Positions 52,743 through 62,277 of a stretch of DNA of 64,000 bases are shown in pieces. The stretch is from Streptomyces sp. GTDB taxonomy: Bacteria > Actinomycetota > Actinomycetes > Streptomycetales > Streptomycetaceae. Below the pieces are notes generated by a model. That model had not been told where the DNA came from. It saw nothing but the letters and a program-made list of their open reading frames with translations, and searched no databases. The first letter of the stretch is position 1, and the number at the start of each line of letters is the position of its first letter. The stretch covers positions 62,001-126,000 of the forward strand of contig NZ_JAEKKT010000181.1 of assembly GCF_019510245.1 (NCBI RefSeq), read 5' to 3'. The translations under genes were made by a program, and so were the position numbers.

Positions 52743-53495
52743 CTACCTCACCGGCAGATGGTAGGAGGCCCGGTAGCGGTCCGCGGGGATGACGACGTCC
52801 GCGGTCTCCACCGGGCGGCCGGAGGCGTAGTACGTCCGCTGGATCACCAGGACGACGTGGCCGGGGACCCCGCCCAGGGTGAGGAGTTCCTCGGCGAGGC
52901 CGGGGCGGGCGCCCACCTCCTCGGTGACGTTGTCCACGACGACGTCGATGGCGCGCATCCGCTCGACCACGCCCATCCCGCCGAGCGGGCCCTCCTCGGG
53001 CAGCATCACGGGGGTGCGGCCGGTGACGGCGAGGGGCTCCCAGGAGGTGGAGAGCATCATCGGCTCGCCGGCGTCCCGGAAGAGGTACCGGGTGCACATC
53101 ACGCGGTCGCCGACGTGGATGCCGAGCCGGTCGGCGATCGCGGCGCCCGCGCCGGTCTGCTCGCTGCTGGACTCCCAGGTGCCGCGCGCCGCCGCGTCGG
53201 ACTGCTCCTGCCGGAACGGGGTGGCGCCGCCGGCCGGGCGGTACCCGGAGCGGGCCACCCGCCGGGGCACGGGCCGCTCGCGCACATAGGTCCCGGAGCC
53301 GGACCGGCCCTCGACCAGCCCCTCGGCCATCAGCACCTTGCGGGCCTCCAGGGCCACCGTGTCCGAGACGCCGTACTCCTCGCGGATGCGGGCCTGGGAG
53401 GGCAGCCGGGTGTGGGGAGGCAGCGAACCGTCGACGATCTTCTTGCGGAGATCACCCGCGACACGCAGATACGCCGGCTGCTCACCGAAAGTCAC
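52743..53495 (-). CDS. GntR/HutC-family regulator with UTRA ligand domain
   Basis: 250 residues from GTG 53495 with GGGAG upstream. The winged helix (residues 8-75) includes LRKKIVDGSLPPHTRLPSQARI and LEARKVLMAEGLVEGRSGSGTYV, here cited by its ends LEARKVLMAEG and GSGTYV. The UTRA domain (about 100-245) has DRVMCTRYLFRDAGEPMM and VIQRTYYASGRPVETADVV. The HutC group includes sugar and amino-acid regulators and KorSA-type plasmid repressors. No direct target is adjacent, though the glycan locus 3 kb away is a candidate. The C-terminal YRASYHLPVR motif is common in this Streptomyces subgroup. Confidence 0.9.
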   Translation of the reverse strand: MTFGEQPAYLRVAGDLRKKIVDGSLPPHTRLPSQARIREEYGVSDTVALEARKVLMAEGLVEGRSGSGTYVRERPVPRRVARSGYRPAGGATPFRQEQSDAAARGTWESSSEQTGAGAAIADRLGIHVGDRVMCTRYLFRDAGEPMMLSTSWEPLAVTGRTPVMLPEEGPLGGMGVVERMRAIDVVVDNVTEEVGARPGLAEELLTLGGVPGHVVLVIQRTYYASGRPVETADVVIPADRYRASYHLPVR

Positions 53496-53642
53496 TGGCC
53501 GCTCCCATCAGGTTGTACAGACAGCAACAGCGTGGCAACCGTGGGTTGAGCCATGCAAGCAAAGGCCAGAGAATCACTCGATGTGATGACATACGGCCCG
53601 GGGAGGCTTTACGCAGGCACTTTCTCCCCGTTATAGCCGCGA

Positions 53643-54878
53643 TCACACCTCCATGCCGGAGCCACTTCCTCCGCTCCCGGAGCCGCCGCCCCCGTCGCCG
53701 GACGAGGGCGGGGTCGTGGCGAGGCCCAGAGCCTTGCGGGCCGTGACGGTCCGCTTCGGGTCGAGGAGCGACGAACCCTTGTCGTAGTGGGCGTAGTACG
53801 TGTCCGCGTCCGTGGCCTTCGCGGCCTTCGCCCACTCCGTCCTCGCCCGGTCGAGGTCCGCGACCAGGTCGTTCACCGGCTTCTTCCCGTCCGGGCCCCA
53901 GCCGTGCGCGCGCAGCATCGCGGTCTGCTTCCCGAGCGCCGTGGTCACCCGGCCCGCCCACTGCCGGTAGCCGGGCAGGTCGTCCTCGACGTACTCGGCC
54001 TCGGGGACGGTGGCGAGGGCGGAGTTGAGGACGTGCGCGGCGTCGAGATAGGCGACCTGGTCGTTGTCGAGCACGCTCTCGTCGTTGCGCAGCGAGCCGG
54101 ACAGGGTGCGGCCCTCGGTCGTGTTGCCGAAGACGCAGGCGACCTCCCGGTCGCCGTACTCCCAGCTGTCCTGACTGGGCGTGAAGTAGTACACGTCGAC
54201 GTCGCCGGGGATCGCCCAGCCGTCCATCGCGTAACCGTCCTCCAGGCCGTAGCAGCGCCGGTCGGCCGAGTCGCCGACGCTGTCGTCGCCCGGGTAGTCC
54301 GAACCCTTGAGCCGGTAGGTGGCGAAGACCTCGCCGTCGTGCGCCTTCCCGCAGTCCACGACGGTGACGTCGGAGACCAGGTCGCCGGTGAGCGTGCCGT
54401 CGGGGGTGTCGAAGCAGTCGCCGGTGGACAGGGAGAGGCTGGAGCTGTCGTTCGCGCCCTCCTTGACGCCCTCCCAGAACTCCGCCGCCCCGCCCGTGGC
54501 CAGCACCAGCACCCACAGGGCCAGCCCGAGCGCGGAGAACACCGACCCGGTGACCGCCATCGCCCTGCCGCGCTCACCGCGCTTGCGGATCTGCCCCAGC
54601 CCGACCAGCCCCAGCACCAGCCCCACCCCCGGCAGACAGCACAGCAGCCCGAGCACGAGGGAGGCGACGGCGAGCCCGTTGACGGGCGGCTGCGGGGCGT
54701 AGGGGCCGTAGCCCTGCCCCCAGGGCTGGTACGGCCCCGGGTACGGCGGCTGCTGCCCGTACGGCGCCTGCTGCCCGTACGGCGCCTGCGGGTACTGCGG
54801 GTACTGCGGCTGGCCCGACTGGGGTGGTTGATAGGGCCCTTGTGGCTGGTGGGGGCCGGGGGGCGGAGGTATGGACAC
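53643..54878 (-). CDS. DUF4190 / septum-formation-type membrane protein
   Basis: 411 residues from GTG 54878 with AGGAG 10 bp upstream. A Pro/Gln/Tyr-rich lead with PYGQQAPYGQQPPY repeats (residues 1-65) is followed by the DUF4190 pair of helices (LAVASLVLGLLCCLPGVGLV and RAMAVTGSVFSALGLALWV, with GLGQIRKRGERGR between). The extracellular part (about 150-380) has paired cysteines (GDCFDT, VVDCGKAHDGEVFATY, RRCYG, VACVFG), resembling the septum-formation (Septum_form) domain. It ends in a Gly/Ser-rich tail. A divergent promoter region of about 220 bp separates it from the serpin gene. Confidence 0.85.
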   Translation of the reverse strand: MSIPPPPGPHQPQGPYQPPQSGQPQYPQYPQAPYGQQAPYGQQPPYPGPYQPWGQGYGPYAPQPPVNGLAVASLVLGLLCCLPGVGLVLGLVGLGQIRKRGERGRAMAVTGSVFSALGLALWVLVLATGGAAEFWEGVKEGANDSSSLSLSTGDCFDTPDGTLTGDLVSDVTVVDCGKAHDGEVFATYRLKGSDYPGDDSVGDSADRRCYGLEDGYAMDGWAIPGDVDVYYFTPSQDSWEYGDREVACVFGNTTEGRTLSGSLRNDESVLDNDQVAYLDAAHVLNSALATVPEAEYVEDDLPGYRQWAGRVTTALGKQTAMLRAHGWGPDGKKPVNDLVADLDRARTEWAKAAKATDADTYYAHYDKGSSLLDPKRTVTARKALGLATTPPSSGDGGGGSGSGGSGSGMEV

Positions 54879-55098
54879 CGGTACCGTGCTCCTGAGGGGG
54901 CGTCGGGCCGCGCGGAAACGGACGGCTGAACTGACGTACGACTGCGCGCATCGTAAGCGCGCCGTGATCGGGGGCGGAATGAGGGTGGGGACAGCGGCCG
55001 CGCGCGGTGCACGGGCCGACCGCGCGCCGGGCCTCCTGGTGGACGGCCGCCCCCTCGGCCTCCCCGCCCTTCGCCGAATACCCCTGGGAGGACGACGA

Positions 55099-56298
55099 AT
55101 GAACGAGACCGTCGGCGCCGTCAACGCGCTCACCGCACGCTGGGCGCGGCAGACCAGACAGGGCACGGTCTTCTCGGCCGCCGGCGTCTGGCCGCTGCTG
55201 GCCTTCCTCGCCGACGGTGCCGCCGGTCCGGCCCGGGACGAACTGACCCGGGCCGTGGGCAGGCAGGCCGACCAGGCCGCGGCCGGTGCGCGGGAGTTAC
55301 TGACGGGGCTCGACTCGATGCCGGGCGTCGGGTCGGCTCTGGGGCTGTGGACCGACCGGGCGCTGGAGCTGCGCGAGCAGTGGGCGGCGGGGCTGCCCGC
55401 GGACGCGCACGGGGTGCTCGGTGCCGATCCCGAGGCCTCCCGGGAGGCGCTGGACGCGTGGGCGGCGAAGCGCACGGAGGGGCTGGTCGAGCGGCTGCCG
55501 GTGCGGCTCGCCGAGGGCGCCCGGATGGTGCTGGCGACCGCGCTGGCGCTGCGCACGGACTGGCAGCACCCGTTCCGGGAGACCGTGCTGCGGCCCGGCT
55601 CCGGGCCCTGGCAGGGGCGGGACCTGGCCGGTCTGCACCGCAGCAGCGTCCGGCCCGACCGGATCGGGGTGACCGCGGGTCCGGACGGCCCCGTCACCAC
55701 ACTGAAGGTCCTCGGCCACAACGGTCTCGACGTGCATCTGCTGCTCGGCGCGGAGGGGATGGCCCCGGGAGAGGTGCTGCACACGGGCATCGGCGTCCTG
55801 GAGCGGGCGCTGCCGGTGACGACCGGCGGACAGCTCCCCTACGGGCCCGCGGGGCCGGGTGTGGTCGTGGAGCGGCAGCCGTCCGTCGCGCCGGACCCGA
55901 TCCGGCTCGACGTGACCACCCCGGGCTTCACGGTCCGCGCCGACCACGATCTGCTCCAGCTGCACGGTCTGTTCGGGCTCTCCACGGCCGCCGACGCCCG
56001 CGGTGGGCACTTCCCCGGGATCAGTGCCGCGCCGCTCGCCGTCGGGGCGGCCGGACAGTCCGCGGTCGCCGAGTTCGGGCCGCTGGGCTTCCGGGCCGCC
56101 GCGGTCACGGCGGTGGTGGCGGCGCCGGGCGGCGGCCCGCCGCAGTACCGGTACGAGTCCACGGTGGTACGGGCCGCCCTCGACCGGCCGTTCGGCTTCC
56201 TCGCCGTGCACCGGGAGAGCCGGCTGGTGCTGGTGGCTGGGTGGGTGACCGAGCCGGCGGTGGCCGGCCGGCCGGAGTACCACGGTGCGCCGTCGTAG
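55099..56298 (+). CDS. serpin family protein
   Basis: 399 residues from ATG 55099 with GGGAGG 7 bp upstream; upstream open sequence is not coding-like. It follows the serpin plan: TVFSAAGVWPLLAFLADGA near the start (the N-S-P-S-I-like helix), DQAAAGARELLTGL, a central MVLATALALRTDWQHPF strand, and the end RPFGFLAVHRESRLVLVAGW. The reactive-loop hinge seems to be GFRAAAVTAVVAAPGGGPPQ, which keeps small residues (AAAVTAVV) needed for insertion but not the usual Glu-Glu-Gly. No signal peptide, so cytoplasmic. Serpins trap serine or cysteine proteases; a target is unknown. Confidence 0.85.
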   Translation: MNETVGAVNALTARWARQTRQGTVFSAAGVWPLLAFLADGAAGPARDELTRAVGRQADQAAAGARELLTGLDSMPGVGSALGLWTDRALELREQWAAGLPADAHGVLGADPEASREALDAWAAKRTEGLVERLPVRLAEGARMVLATALALRTDWQHPFRETVLRPGSGPWQGRDLAGLHRSSVRPDRIGVTAGPDGPVTTLKVLGHNGLDVHLLLGAEGMAPGEVLHTGIGVLERALPVTTGGQLPYGPAGPGVVVERQPSVAPDPIRLDVTTPGFTVRADHDLLQLHGLFGLSTAADARGGHFPGISAAPLAVGAAGQSAVAEFGPLGFRAAAVTAVVAAPGGGPPQYRYESTVVRAALDRPFGFLAVHRESRLVLVAGWVTEPAVAGRPEYHGAPS

Positions 56299-56391
56299 CT
56301 CCGGAGCAGGTCGAACGGCACGACGGCGCTGCGGACGGCCCGCGTGGACCGCGTGGGTGCGGACGGTGGAAGGGCTGCCGGGTCCTGCTGT

Positions 56392-59370
56392 TCAGGCTCC
56401 CGCCGTGATCCGCAGCCTGATCGTGCGGGCCTCGGGGCGCAGCGCGAACTCCGGCCACACGTCCGGTCCGCAGGCGCGTGAGCCGAGGCCGTGCTGGGCC
56501 GCGTCGATGATCAGGTGGCTGGTGGCGGACTCCGGGAGTTCGTAGGGGTGGGCGGCCCGCGCGATCTGCTGCGGGGTGTGGCGGGCGAGGGTGAAGCCGG
56601 GGCGCCTGCCCCGGGTGTCGGGGAGGGCGTCGATGTGGAGCACCTCGGTGTCGCCGCTGGTGAGCGTGAGCCGGCGCAGCCGGGAGCGGTGGCCGGTCTC
56701 CTGGGGGCGCGCGTAGTCGACCGAGAGCTCCCGGACGCCGGCCGCGAACCGGCCGGTGCGGGCCGCGCGGAGGCTGTCGGGGTAGGACTCCAGCGGGCCC
56801 AGGCCGAACCACTCCGCGCCGTCCACGGGGGCCGTGCCGTCGGGCAGTTCGAAGCGGACCCCGATCCGCGGCCACACCGTCGCCCAGCCGCGCGAGGGCT
56901 CGATCTCGACGCGCAGTTCCAGTTCGCCGTCCTCGACCGACCAGACCGACTCGACCGTCACCGAGAGCGCGGAGTCCGCCGCGGAGACCCGGTCGACGGT
57001 GCGCAGGGCGTCCGTGGCGTGCTCCACGCCGATCCGGCGGGTGACGAGGCGGTCGAGTCCGTCGCGGCGCCACAGGTCGGCGCTGGACACGTCGGCCGTG
57101 CTGTTGTCGCTGCCCTCCAGCCGGTCGGCGGTGCCCTCGTCGTTGTCGGTGGGTGCCCGGAACAGTTCCAGCCGGGGGCCGGTGACGGGGCGTCCGGCGA
57201 GGCGGGTGAGGGAGCCGCCGGTGAACTCGGCGATGCCGAGCGTGCGCGTTCCCCCGCCGGGCCGCCAGCCGGTCCGGGGCCGGACGGCGGGCACCGGCCG
57301 CCGTGCCGAGCAGTCCAGTTGGGCGGTGGCGATCTCGTGCCCCTCGGGAGCCCAGGCGGTGCCGGCGGCCAGTACGGCCTCGACGGTCAGCCAGGTCTCG
57401 GCGTCCGCCGCCACCTCGACCGGCGGCAGCGCCACCCGCTCCGACGCGCCCGCCGCCACGGCGGGGACCGCCAGCTCCCCCGCTGCCACGGGCGTTCCGT
57501 CGTGTTCGACGCGCCAGCGGAACCGCAGGTCGGAGGTGTCGGCCGAGTGCCGCAGGTTGGTGATGGCGAGCCCGTCGCCGTCGAAGGCGAACCGGATCGG
57601 CTGGACGACCGCCTTGAACTCGTGGAGGCCGGGCGTCGGCACGTCGTCGCTGAGCACCATCCCGTCCATCACGAAGTTGCCGTCGTGCACGACCTCGCCG
57701 AAGTCGCCGCCGTAGGCGTAGTACGGCGTCCCGTCGGGGGCGGTGGCCAGGATGCCGTGGTCGCGCCACTCCCAGACGAAGCCGCCGTGCAGCCGCGGGT
57801 GGCGGTGGACCAGGTCCTCGTACTGGTCGAGGGCGCCCGGCCCGTTGCCCATCGCGTGGGCGTACTCGCAGAGCAGGAACGGCTTGGTGCGCTGCCGGGC
57901 ACCCTGGGCCGGGGTGCAGCCCAGCAGCGGGGCGGTGGAGCCGTCGGTGCCGATCTGCTCGGTCTCCGGCACCGTCGAGTACATCCGGGAGTACACGTCG
58001 GTGTAGTCGCCGGTGTAGTCGCCCTCGTAGTGCACGGGACGCTCGGGGTCGCGGGCGTGCACCCAGGCGGACATGGCGGCGAGGTTGGCTCCGGTGCCGG
58101 CCTCGTTGCCGAGCGACCACATCACGACGGCGGGGTGGTTCTTGTCCCGCTCGACCGTGCGCTCGATGCGGTCCAGGCAGGCCGCGCGCCAGGCCGGGTC
58201 GTCGGTCGGGTTGCCGGCCCAGCCGCCCTTCTCGAAGCCGTGGGTCTCCAGGTCGCACTCGAGGACGACCCAGAAGCCGAGTTCGTCGGCGAGGTCGAGC
58301 AGCCGGGGGTGCGGCGGGTAGTGGCTGGTGCGGATGGCGTTCACGTTGAACCGCTTCATCCTGGCCAGGTCGGCGCGGGCGTGCGCCTCGTCGAAGACCC
58401 GGCCGCGCTCGGGGTGGGCCTCGTGCCGGTTCATGCCGTGGAAGACGACCTTGCGGCCGTTGACCAGGAACCGGTCGCCGCGGATCTCGACCGTGCGGAA
58501 GCCGGCCCGCAGGGCGATGCTCTCGCCGGCCGAGGACACGGTGACGTCGTACAGCCGGGGCAGTTCGGCCGACCACGGCTCCACCTCCGGGATGTCCACG
58601 GGCGCCACGTCGGCCGCCGTCTCCCAGACCTGTTCCACGCCCAGTTCGGGGATGCGCAGGGTGACCGGGAACGCGGCCGCGTCGGCGGTGACCTCCGTCT
58701 CGACGCGCCCGCGCCCGTGGTCGTAGCCGGTGCGCAGCCAGACGTCCTCGATGCCCCCGGCGGGGCGCACGAGCAGGGTGACGTCCCGGAAGATGCCCGG
58801 CAGCCACCACTGGTCCTGGTCCTCCAGGTAGCTGGCGGCCGACCACTGGTGCACGCGGACGGCGACGACGTTGTCGCCGGGGCGCACGGCGGAGGTGACG
58901 TCGAACTCGTGGGCGAGCCGGCTGCCGCTCGCGCTGCCGATCTCGACGCCGTTCACCCACACCTTGAACAGCGACTCGACGCCGTCGAACCGCAGGACGA
59001 CCCGCTCGGCGTCCGGCCGGCCGGCGGGGAGGTCGAAGTGGCGGCGGTAGTCACCGGTGGGGTTCTCGTCGGGGACGTGCGGCGGGTCGATCGGGAACGG
59101 GAACTGGATGTTCGTGTACGCCGGCCGGCCATGGGCGCCGTCGCCCTCCAGCACCCAGTGCGCGGGTACCGGGATGCTGTCCCAGCCCCGGTCGTCGAAG
59201 TCCTCGGCGGTGAACTCCTCGGCCACGGCCGCCGTGGGCGACAGCCGGAAGCGCCAGGGGCCGTTCAGCGACAGGGACGGGGCGTCGGAGTGCAGCCAGG
59301 AGCGGGCCGGGCGCAGGGCACCGTGCCAGGGGGCGGGGTCCGATACGTATGCGGTGGGCTCGGAGGACAA
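56392..59370 (-). CDS. GH2 beta-galactosidase (LacZ-type, five-domain)
   Basis: About 992 residues from TTG 59370 (LSSEPTAYVSDPAPWHGALR), the only good start near the conserved SLNGPWRFRLSP. Domain order is the E. coli LacZ plan: sugar-binding jelly roll, two Ig-like domains, TIM barrel and beta-sandwich end domain. The acid/base Glu is in MWSLGNEAGTG and the nucleophile Glu in LCEYAHAMGNGPG; NRHEAHPERG is the conserved N-R-H-E segment. No signal peptide, so it acts on imported sugar, hydrolysing terminal beta-galactosides. It lies downstream of an alpha-mannosidase and sugar permeases, with repeat copy E between, and is likely the last gene of that locus. Confidence 0.93.
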   Translation of the reverse strand: MSSEPTAYVSDPAPWHGALRPARSWLHSDAPSLSLNGPWRFRLSPTAAVAEEFTAEDFDDRGWDSIPVPAHWVLEGDGAHGRPAYTNIQFPFPIDPPHVPDENPTGDYRRHFDLPAGRPDAERVVLRFDGVESLFKVWVNGVEIGSASGSRLAHEFDVTSAVRPGDNVVAVRVHQWSAASYLEDQDQWWLPGIFRDVTLLVRPAGGIEDVWLRTGYDHGRGRVETEVTADAAAFPVTLRIPELGVEQVWETAADVAPVDIPEVEPWSAELPRLYDVTVSSAGESIALRAGFRTVEIRGDRFLVNGRKVVFHGMNRHEAHPERGRVFDEAHARADLARMKRFNVNAIRTSHYPPHPRLLDLADELGFWVVLECDLETHGFEKGGWAGNPTDDPAWRAACLDRIERTVERDKNHPAVVMWSLGNEAGTGANLAAMSAWVHARDPERPVHYEGDYTGDYTDVYSRMYSTVPETEQIGTDGSTAPLLGCTPAQGARQRTKPFLLCEYAHAMGNGPGALDQYEDLVHRHPRLHGGFVWEWRDHGILATAPDGTPYYAYGGDFGEVVHDGNFVMDGMVLSDDVPTPGLHEFKAVVQPIRFAFDGDGLAITNLRHSADTSDLRFRWRVEHDGTPVAAGELAVPAVAAGASERVALPPVEVAADAETWLTVEAVLAAGTAWAPEGHEIATAQLDCSARRPVPAVRPRTGWRPGGGTRTLGIAEFTGGSLTRLAGRPVTGPRLELFRAPTDNDEGTADRLEGSDNSTADVSSADLWRRDGLDRLVTRRIGVEHATDALRTVDRVSAADSALSVTVESVWSVEDGELELRVEIEPSRGWATVWPRIGVRFELPDGTAPVDGAEWFGLGPLESYPDSLRAARTGRFAAGVRELSVDYARPQETGHRSRLRRLTLTSGDTEVLHIDALPDTRGRRPGFTLARHTPQQIARAAHPYELPESATSHLIIDAAQHGLGSRACGPDVWPEFALRPEARTIRLRITAGA

Positions 59371-59395
59371 GACGTCACAACTTTCTCGAGGACGG

Positions 59396-59480
59396 GCGCC
59401 CCGAAGGGGCGCTGGGGGTACCCCCGGCCGAAGGCTGGGGGAGGAACTGCGCGACCAGCCACCACGGCGCGGCAGCCGAC
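59396..59480 (+). repeat. dispersed GC-rich repeat, copy E (long subtype)
   Basis: Reads GGGGCGCTGGGGGTACCCCC then GGCCGAAGGCTGGGGGAGGAACTG and CGCGACCAGCC. It is nearly identical to copy D in opposite orientation and fills the 136-bp gap between the mannosidase and beta-galactosidase genes, overlapping the ribosome-site region of the latter. Confidence 0.88.
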
Positions 59481-59506
59481 AGACGGCGGACGGGCACATC
59501 GCGGCC

Positions 59507-62248
59507 CTACCAGCGGAGCGCCCCGCGGAGGACTACCGTGCGGATCTCCCAGGGACCGAGGTCGAGTTCGAGCCCGTTGCGGACCGGTTCGGGGGCGATC
59601 GGGCGGCCGAGCAGGTCGACGGTGGTGGCCTCGGCGAAGGCGCCGGTCACGCGGACGGCCGTCGCGGTGTCCCGCATCGCGGCCAGCCGGAGTTCGGTGC
59701 CGGGTCCGTGCTCGGAGTCGGTGATCCGGCGGATGCTCGACACGTACACGTCCCGGCCGTCGACCTGGACGCCGGCCGCGTCCGGGGGCAGCGGGGCGCC
59801 GCCGGGTGCGGTGCCGCGGGTGACCAGGGCGTCGTTGCGGAACTCCTCGGCGAGGGCGACCGCGTTCGCGCCCGGCCGGCCGGCCGCCCGGGGCAGCACG
59901 GCGAACCGGTTCTCGATGCGGATGCCCAGGTCCTGGGCGCCCGGGGCGGGGATCTCGCTCGCGGCGGGTTCGTCGCGCAGGGGGTGGATGTTGACGCTGA
60001 TGGAGCCGATGGCGCGCAGCAGGGTGAGGGCGAGGGCGGAGCCGTCGTCGACGAGTTCGTACTCGGCGGAGTGGTCGAGCAGGACGGTGGCCGGGCCCGC
60101 CGACACGAAGGTGCTCGCCGGGAAGGTGGGGAGGGGGTACTCGCCCCAGCCGCCCTCGGCGGTCAGGCCGCGCTCGGTGACGGCGAACTGGCCGGCCGAC
60201 GCGGACGTGGTGACGGGCAGCGGCAGCGGGACGTGCAGGCGCAGCCGGTGGTCGGCCGACCGGTTCAGGAACGACGTGGAGATCCGGACGAAGGGCTCGC
60301 CCGCGCGGACCTCCACCAGCATGTCCACGGGGGTCGGGACGGTACGCCCCGCGCGGCGGTCGCGGTCGCCGTCGGCGAGTGCCTCCGGCCACTCGTAGAC
60401 GCGGGTGACGCGCAACCGGGCCCGCAGCGGGCCGCTTTCGAGGAGTTCGACGCCGATCCGGACCGGCTCGGAGACGAGGACGTCGTGGGCCGGAGGGGCG
60501 TAGTTGTAGCTGTCGCCGCGGTCGCCGCCGTCCACCAGGCGGCCGACACCGGTCAGGACGGTGCCGTCGGCACCGGTCACGTCCAGGGTGCCGTCGGCGG
60601 TCACGGCGACCTCGACCAGGCCGTTGGAGAGGGTGTCCGCCGTCGCCGTCGCGGGCCGCAGCTCCGGGGCGGCGGGCGGCCCGTCGGCCGCCTCGACCCG
60701 GAAGGCGGCGAGTCCGGTGGCCGGGACGGGCACGGCCACCAGCGCGGTGGCGCGGGCCTGGGCGAGGGTCCGCACCCGCCACTCCCCCTGGTGCGCGGCG
60801 GCCGCGGCGGCGACCTCGCCGCGCAGGGTCATCAGGTCGAAGGGGCCGTCCGGGACCTCGGCGAGGTGGAAGACCAGGGAGTTCGGGGTGAGTTCGTAGC
60901 CGTCGATCAGCAGGCCGAACAGCTCGCGGCGGTGGATGCGGCGCAGCACGCGTTCCAGCTGGGAGGCGTCGAGCCGCTCGTCGCTGAGGACGGTCGGGGC
61001 CCGGGAGACCAGCTGGACGGGGTGCGCCGTGCCGTCGGCGGTGGTCGCGACCGGTGTGCTGCCCTCCGGCGCGGCGACCACGTCCACCTCGACCAGTGCG
61101 GTCCGGGGCGACGGCAGCGGGTTGGCGACCAGGTAGGCGTCGCCCGGCACCCGGGCGGCGGGCTCGGCGAGGGCCGCGTCCCGGACGGCGCGGGCGGTCT
61201 GCGCGGCCTCCGCGAGCCGGGCCGCGACCTGGTCGCAGGTCTCGTCGGTGCCGGAGCCGACCACGGAGTCGTGCGCCGTCGACTCGATGATCTTGTGCCA
61301 GGCGAGGGCGAGGAAGGCGGAGTCGTCGCGGCCGGACCACAGGGCGTTCAACCGCTCGGCGTGGTCGACGGTCCGCTCGGCGGCGGCCATCCGCTGCTTG
61401 AGTCCGAGCCGGACCGACAGGACGCCCGGGAGGATGTTGCCCCGTACGTGACTGCGCAGCTCACCGGTGACGACGGTGGTCACCTCGTCCCGTACGTGCC
61501 CGCGGATGTACTCGTCGAGGGTGGCGACGGTGATCGGCCGCTCCTCGCCGGAGGCCCTGCGCAGCCAGTCCGCCAGCCGCGGGTCGGGCGCGTTGTGGTC
61601 GGTGCCGGCCATGGCGAGCACCGGGTCGGCGCCCCACCGCCCGGCCGTCATCCCGGCGTACTCGGCGAGCGCGCTGCGGATCCGGTCCGGTACCAGCAGG
61701 ACGTCGAGGCCGTTGTCGTACCCGTCGAAGAGGAACTCGGTGCGCACCTCGGAGCCGTCGGGCGCGCGCCAGCGGAAGGCGTGCCCGTCGACCGTGCCGG
61801 GTACCCCGCGCCACAGCGCCGCGTGCTCGATGCCGGCGCGGGCCAGGATCTGCGGCATCTGCGCGATGTGGCCGAACATGTCCGGCAGATAGCCGACCGG
61901 CATCGCGCCGCCGAGCCGTTCGGCGGCCGCCCAGCCCATCTGGAGGTTGCGGACGACGGTCTCGCCGGAGCAGAGGAACTCGTCGAGCAGGACCAGCCAC
62001 GGCCCGACGGCCAGCCGGCCCTCGCGGACCAGGGCGGCGACCCGGTCGCGGTTCTCGGGCCGCATCTCCAGGTAGTCCTCGACGGCGGCCATCTGCCCGT
62101 CGACGGTGAACCGGAAGTCCGGGTCCGCCTCGGCCGTCTCCAGCACGGTGTCCAGGGCGGTGACGAGCCGGTGCCGGAACACCTGGAACGGCTCGTACCA
62201 CTCGCGGTCCCAGTGGAAGTGGGGCACGAAGACTGCCGGGTTGGGCAT
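59507..62248 (-). CDS. GH38 alpha-mannosidase
   Basis: 913 residues from ATG 62248, with AAGGTG 9-10 bp upstream. The N-terminal metal-binding His/Asp are in VPHFHWDREWYEPF, and the catalytic Asp is in GYLPDMFGHIAQMPQIL (about residue 113). The later LALAWHKIIESTAHDSVVGSG, given as LALAWHKIIESTAHD, is the conserved His/Asp block of the family, and the second half is the beta-rich GH38 C-terminal domain. These enzymes release terminal alpha-mannose from N-glycans or mannans using a divalent metal. No signal peptide, so imported oligosaccharides are the likely substrate. Confidence 0.93.
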   Translation of the reverse strand: MPNPAVFVPHFHWDREWYEPFQVFRHRLVTALDTVLETAEADPDFRFTVDGQMAAVEDYLEMRPENRDRVAALVREGRLAVGPWLVLLDEFLCSGETVVRNLQMGWAAAERLGGAMPVGYLPDMFGHIAQMPQILARAGIEHAALWRGVPGTVDGHAFRWRAPDGSEVRTEFLFDGYDNGLDVLLVPDRIRSALAEYAGMTAGRWGADPVLAMAGTDHNAPDPRLADWLRRASGEERPITVATLDEYIRGHVRDEVTTVVTGELRSHVRGNILPGVLSVRLGLKQRMAAAERTVDHAERLNALWSGRDDSAFLALAWHKIIESTAHDSVVGSGTDETCDQVAARLAEAAQTARAVRDAALAEPAARVPGDAYLVANPLPSPRTALVEVDVVAAPEGSTPVATTADGTAHPVQLVSRAPTVLSDERLDASQLERVLRRIHRRELFGLLIDGYELTPNSLVFHLAEVPDGPFDLMTLRGEVAAAAAAHQGEWRVRTLAQARATALVAVPVPATGLAAFRVEAADGPPAAPELRPATATADTLSNGLVEVAVTADGTLDVTGADGTVLTGVGRLVDGGDRGDSYNYAPPAHDVLVSEPVRIGVELLESGPLRARLRVTRVYEWPEALADGDRDRRAGRTVPTPVDMLVEVRAGEPFVRISTSFLNRSADHRLRLHVPLPLPVTTSASAGQFAVTERGLTAEGGWGEYPLPTFPASTFVSAGPATVLLDHSAEYELVDDGSALALTLLRAIGSISVNIHPLRDEPAASEIPAPGAQDLGIRIENRFAVLPRAAGRPGANAVALAEEFRNDALVTRGTAPGGAPLPPDAAGVQVDGRDVYVSSIRRITDSEHGPGTELRLAAMRDTATAVRVTGAFAEATTVDLLGRPIAPEPVRNGLELDLGPWEIRTVVLRGALRW

Positions 62249-62277
62249 GGCGGGGAACACCTTCTGTGCGTGGGGGG

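Noticed and set aside
54871..55098. N-terminal extension of the serpin from 54871
   Set aside because: The added 76 residues are Arg/Ala/Gly-rich shadow sequence covering the divergent promoter; ATG 55099 has GGGAGG at ideal spacing.
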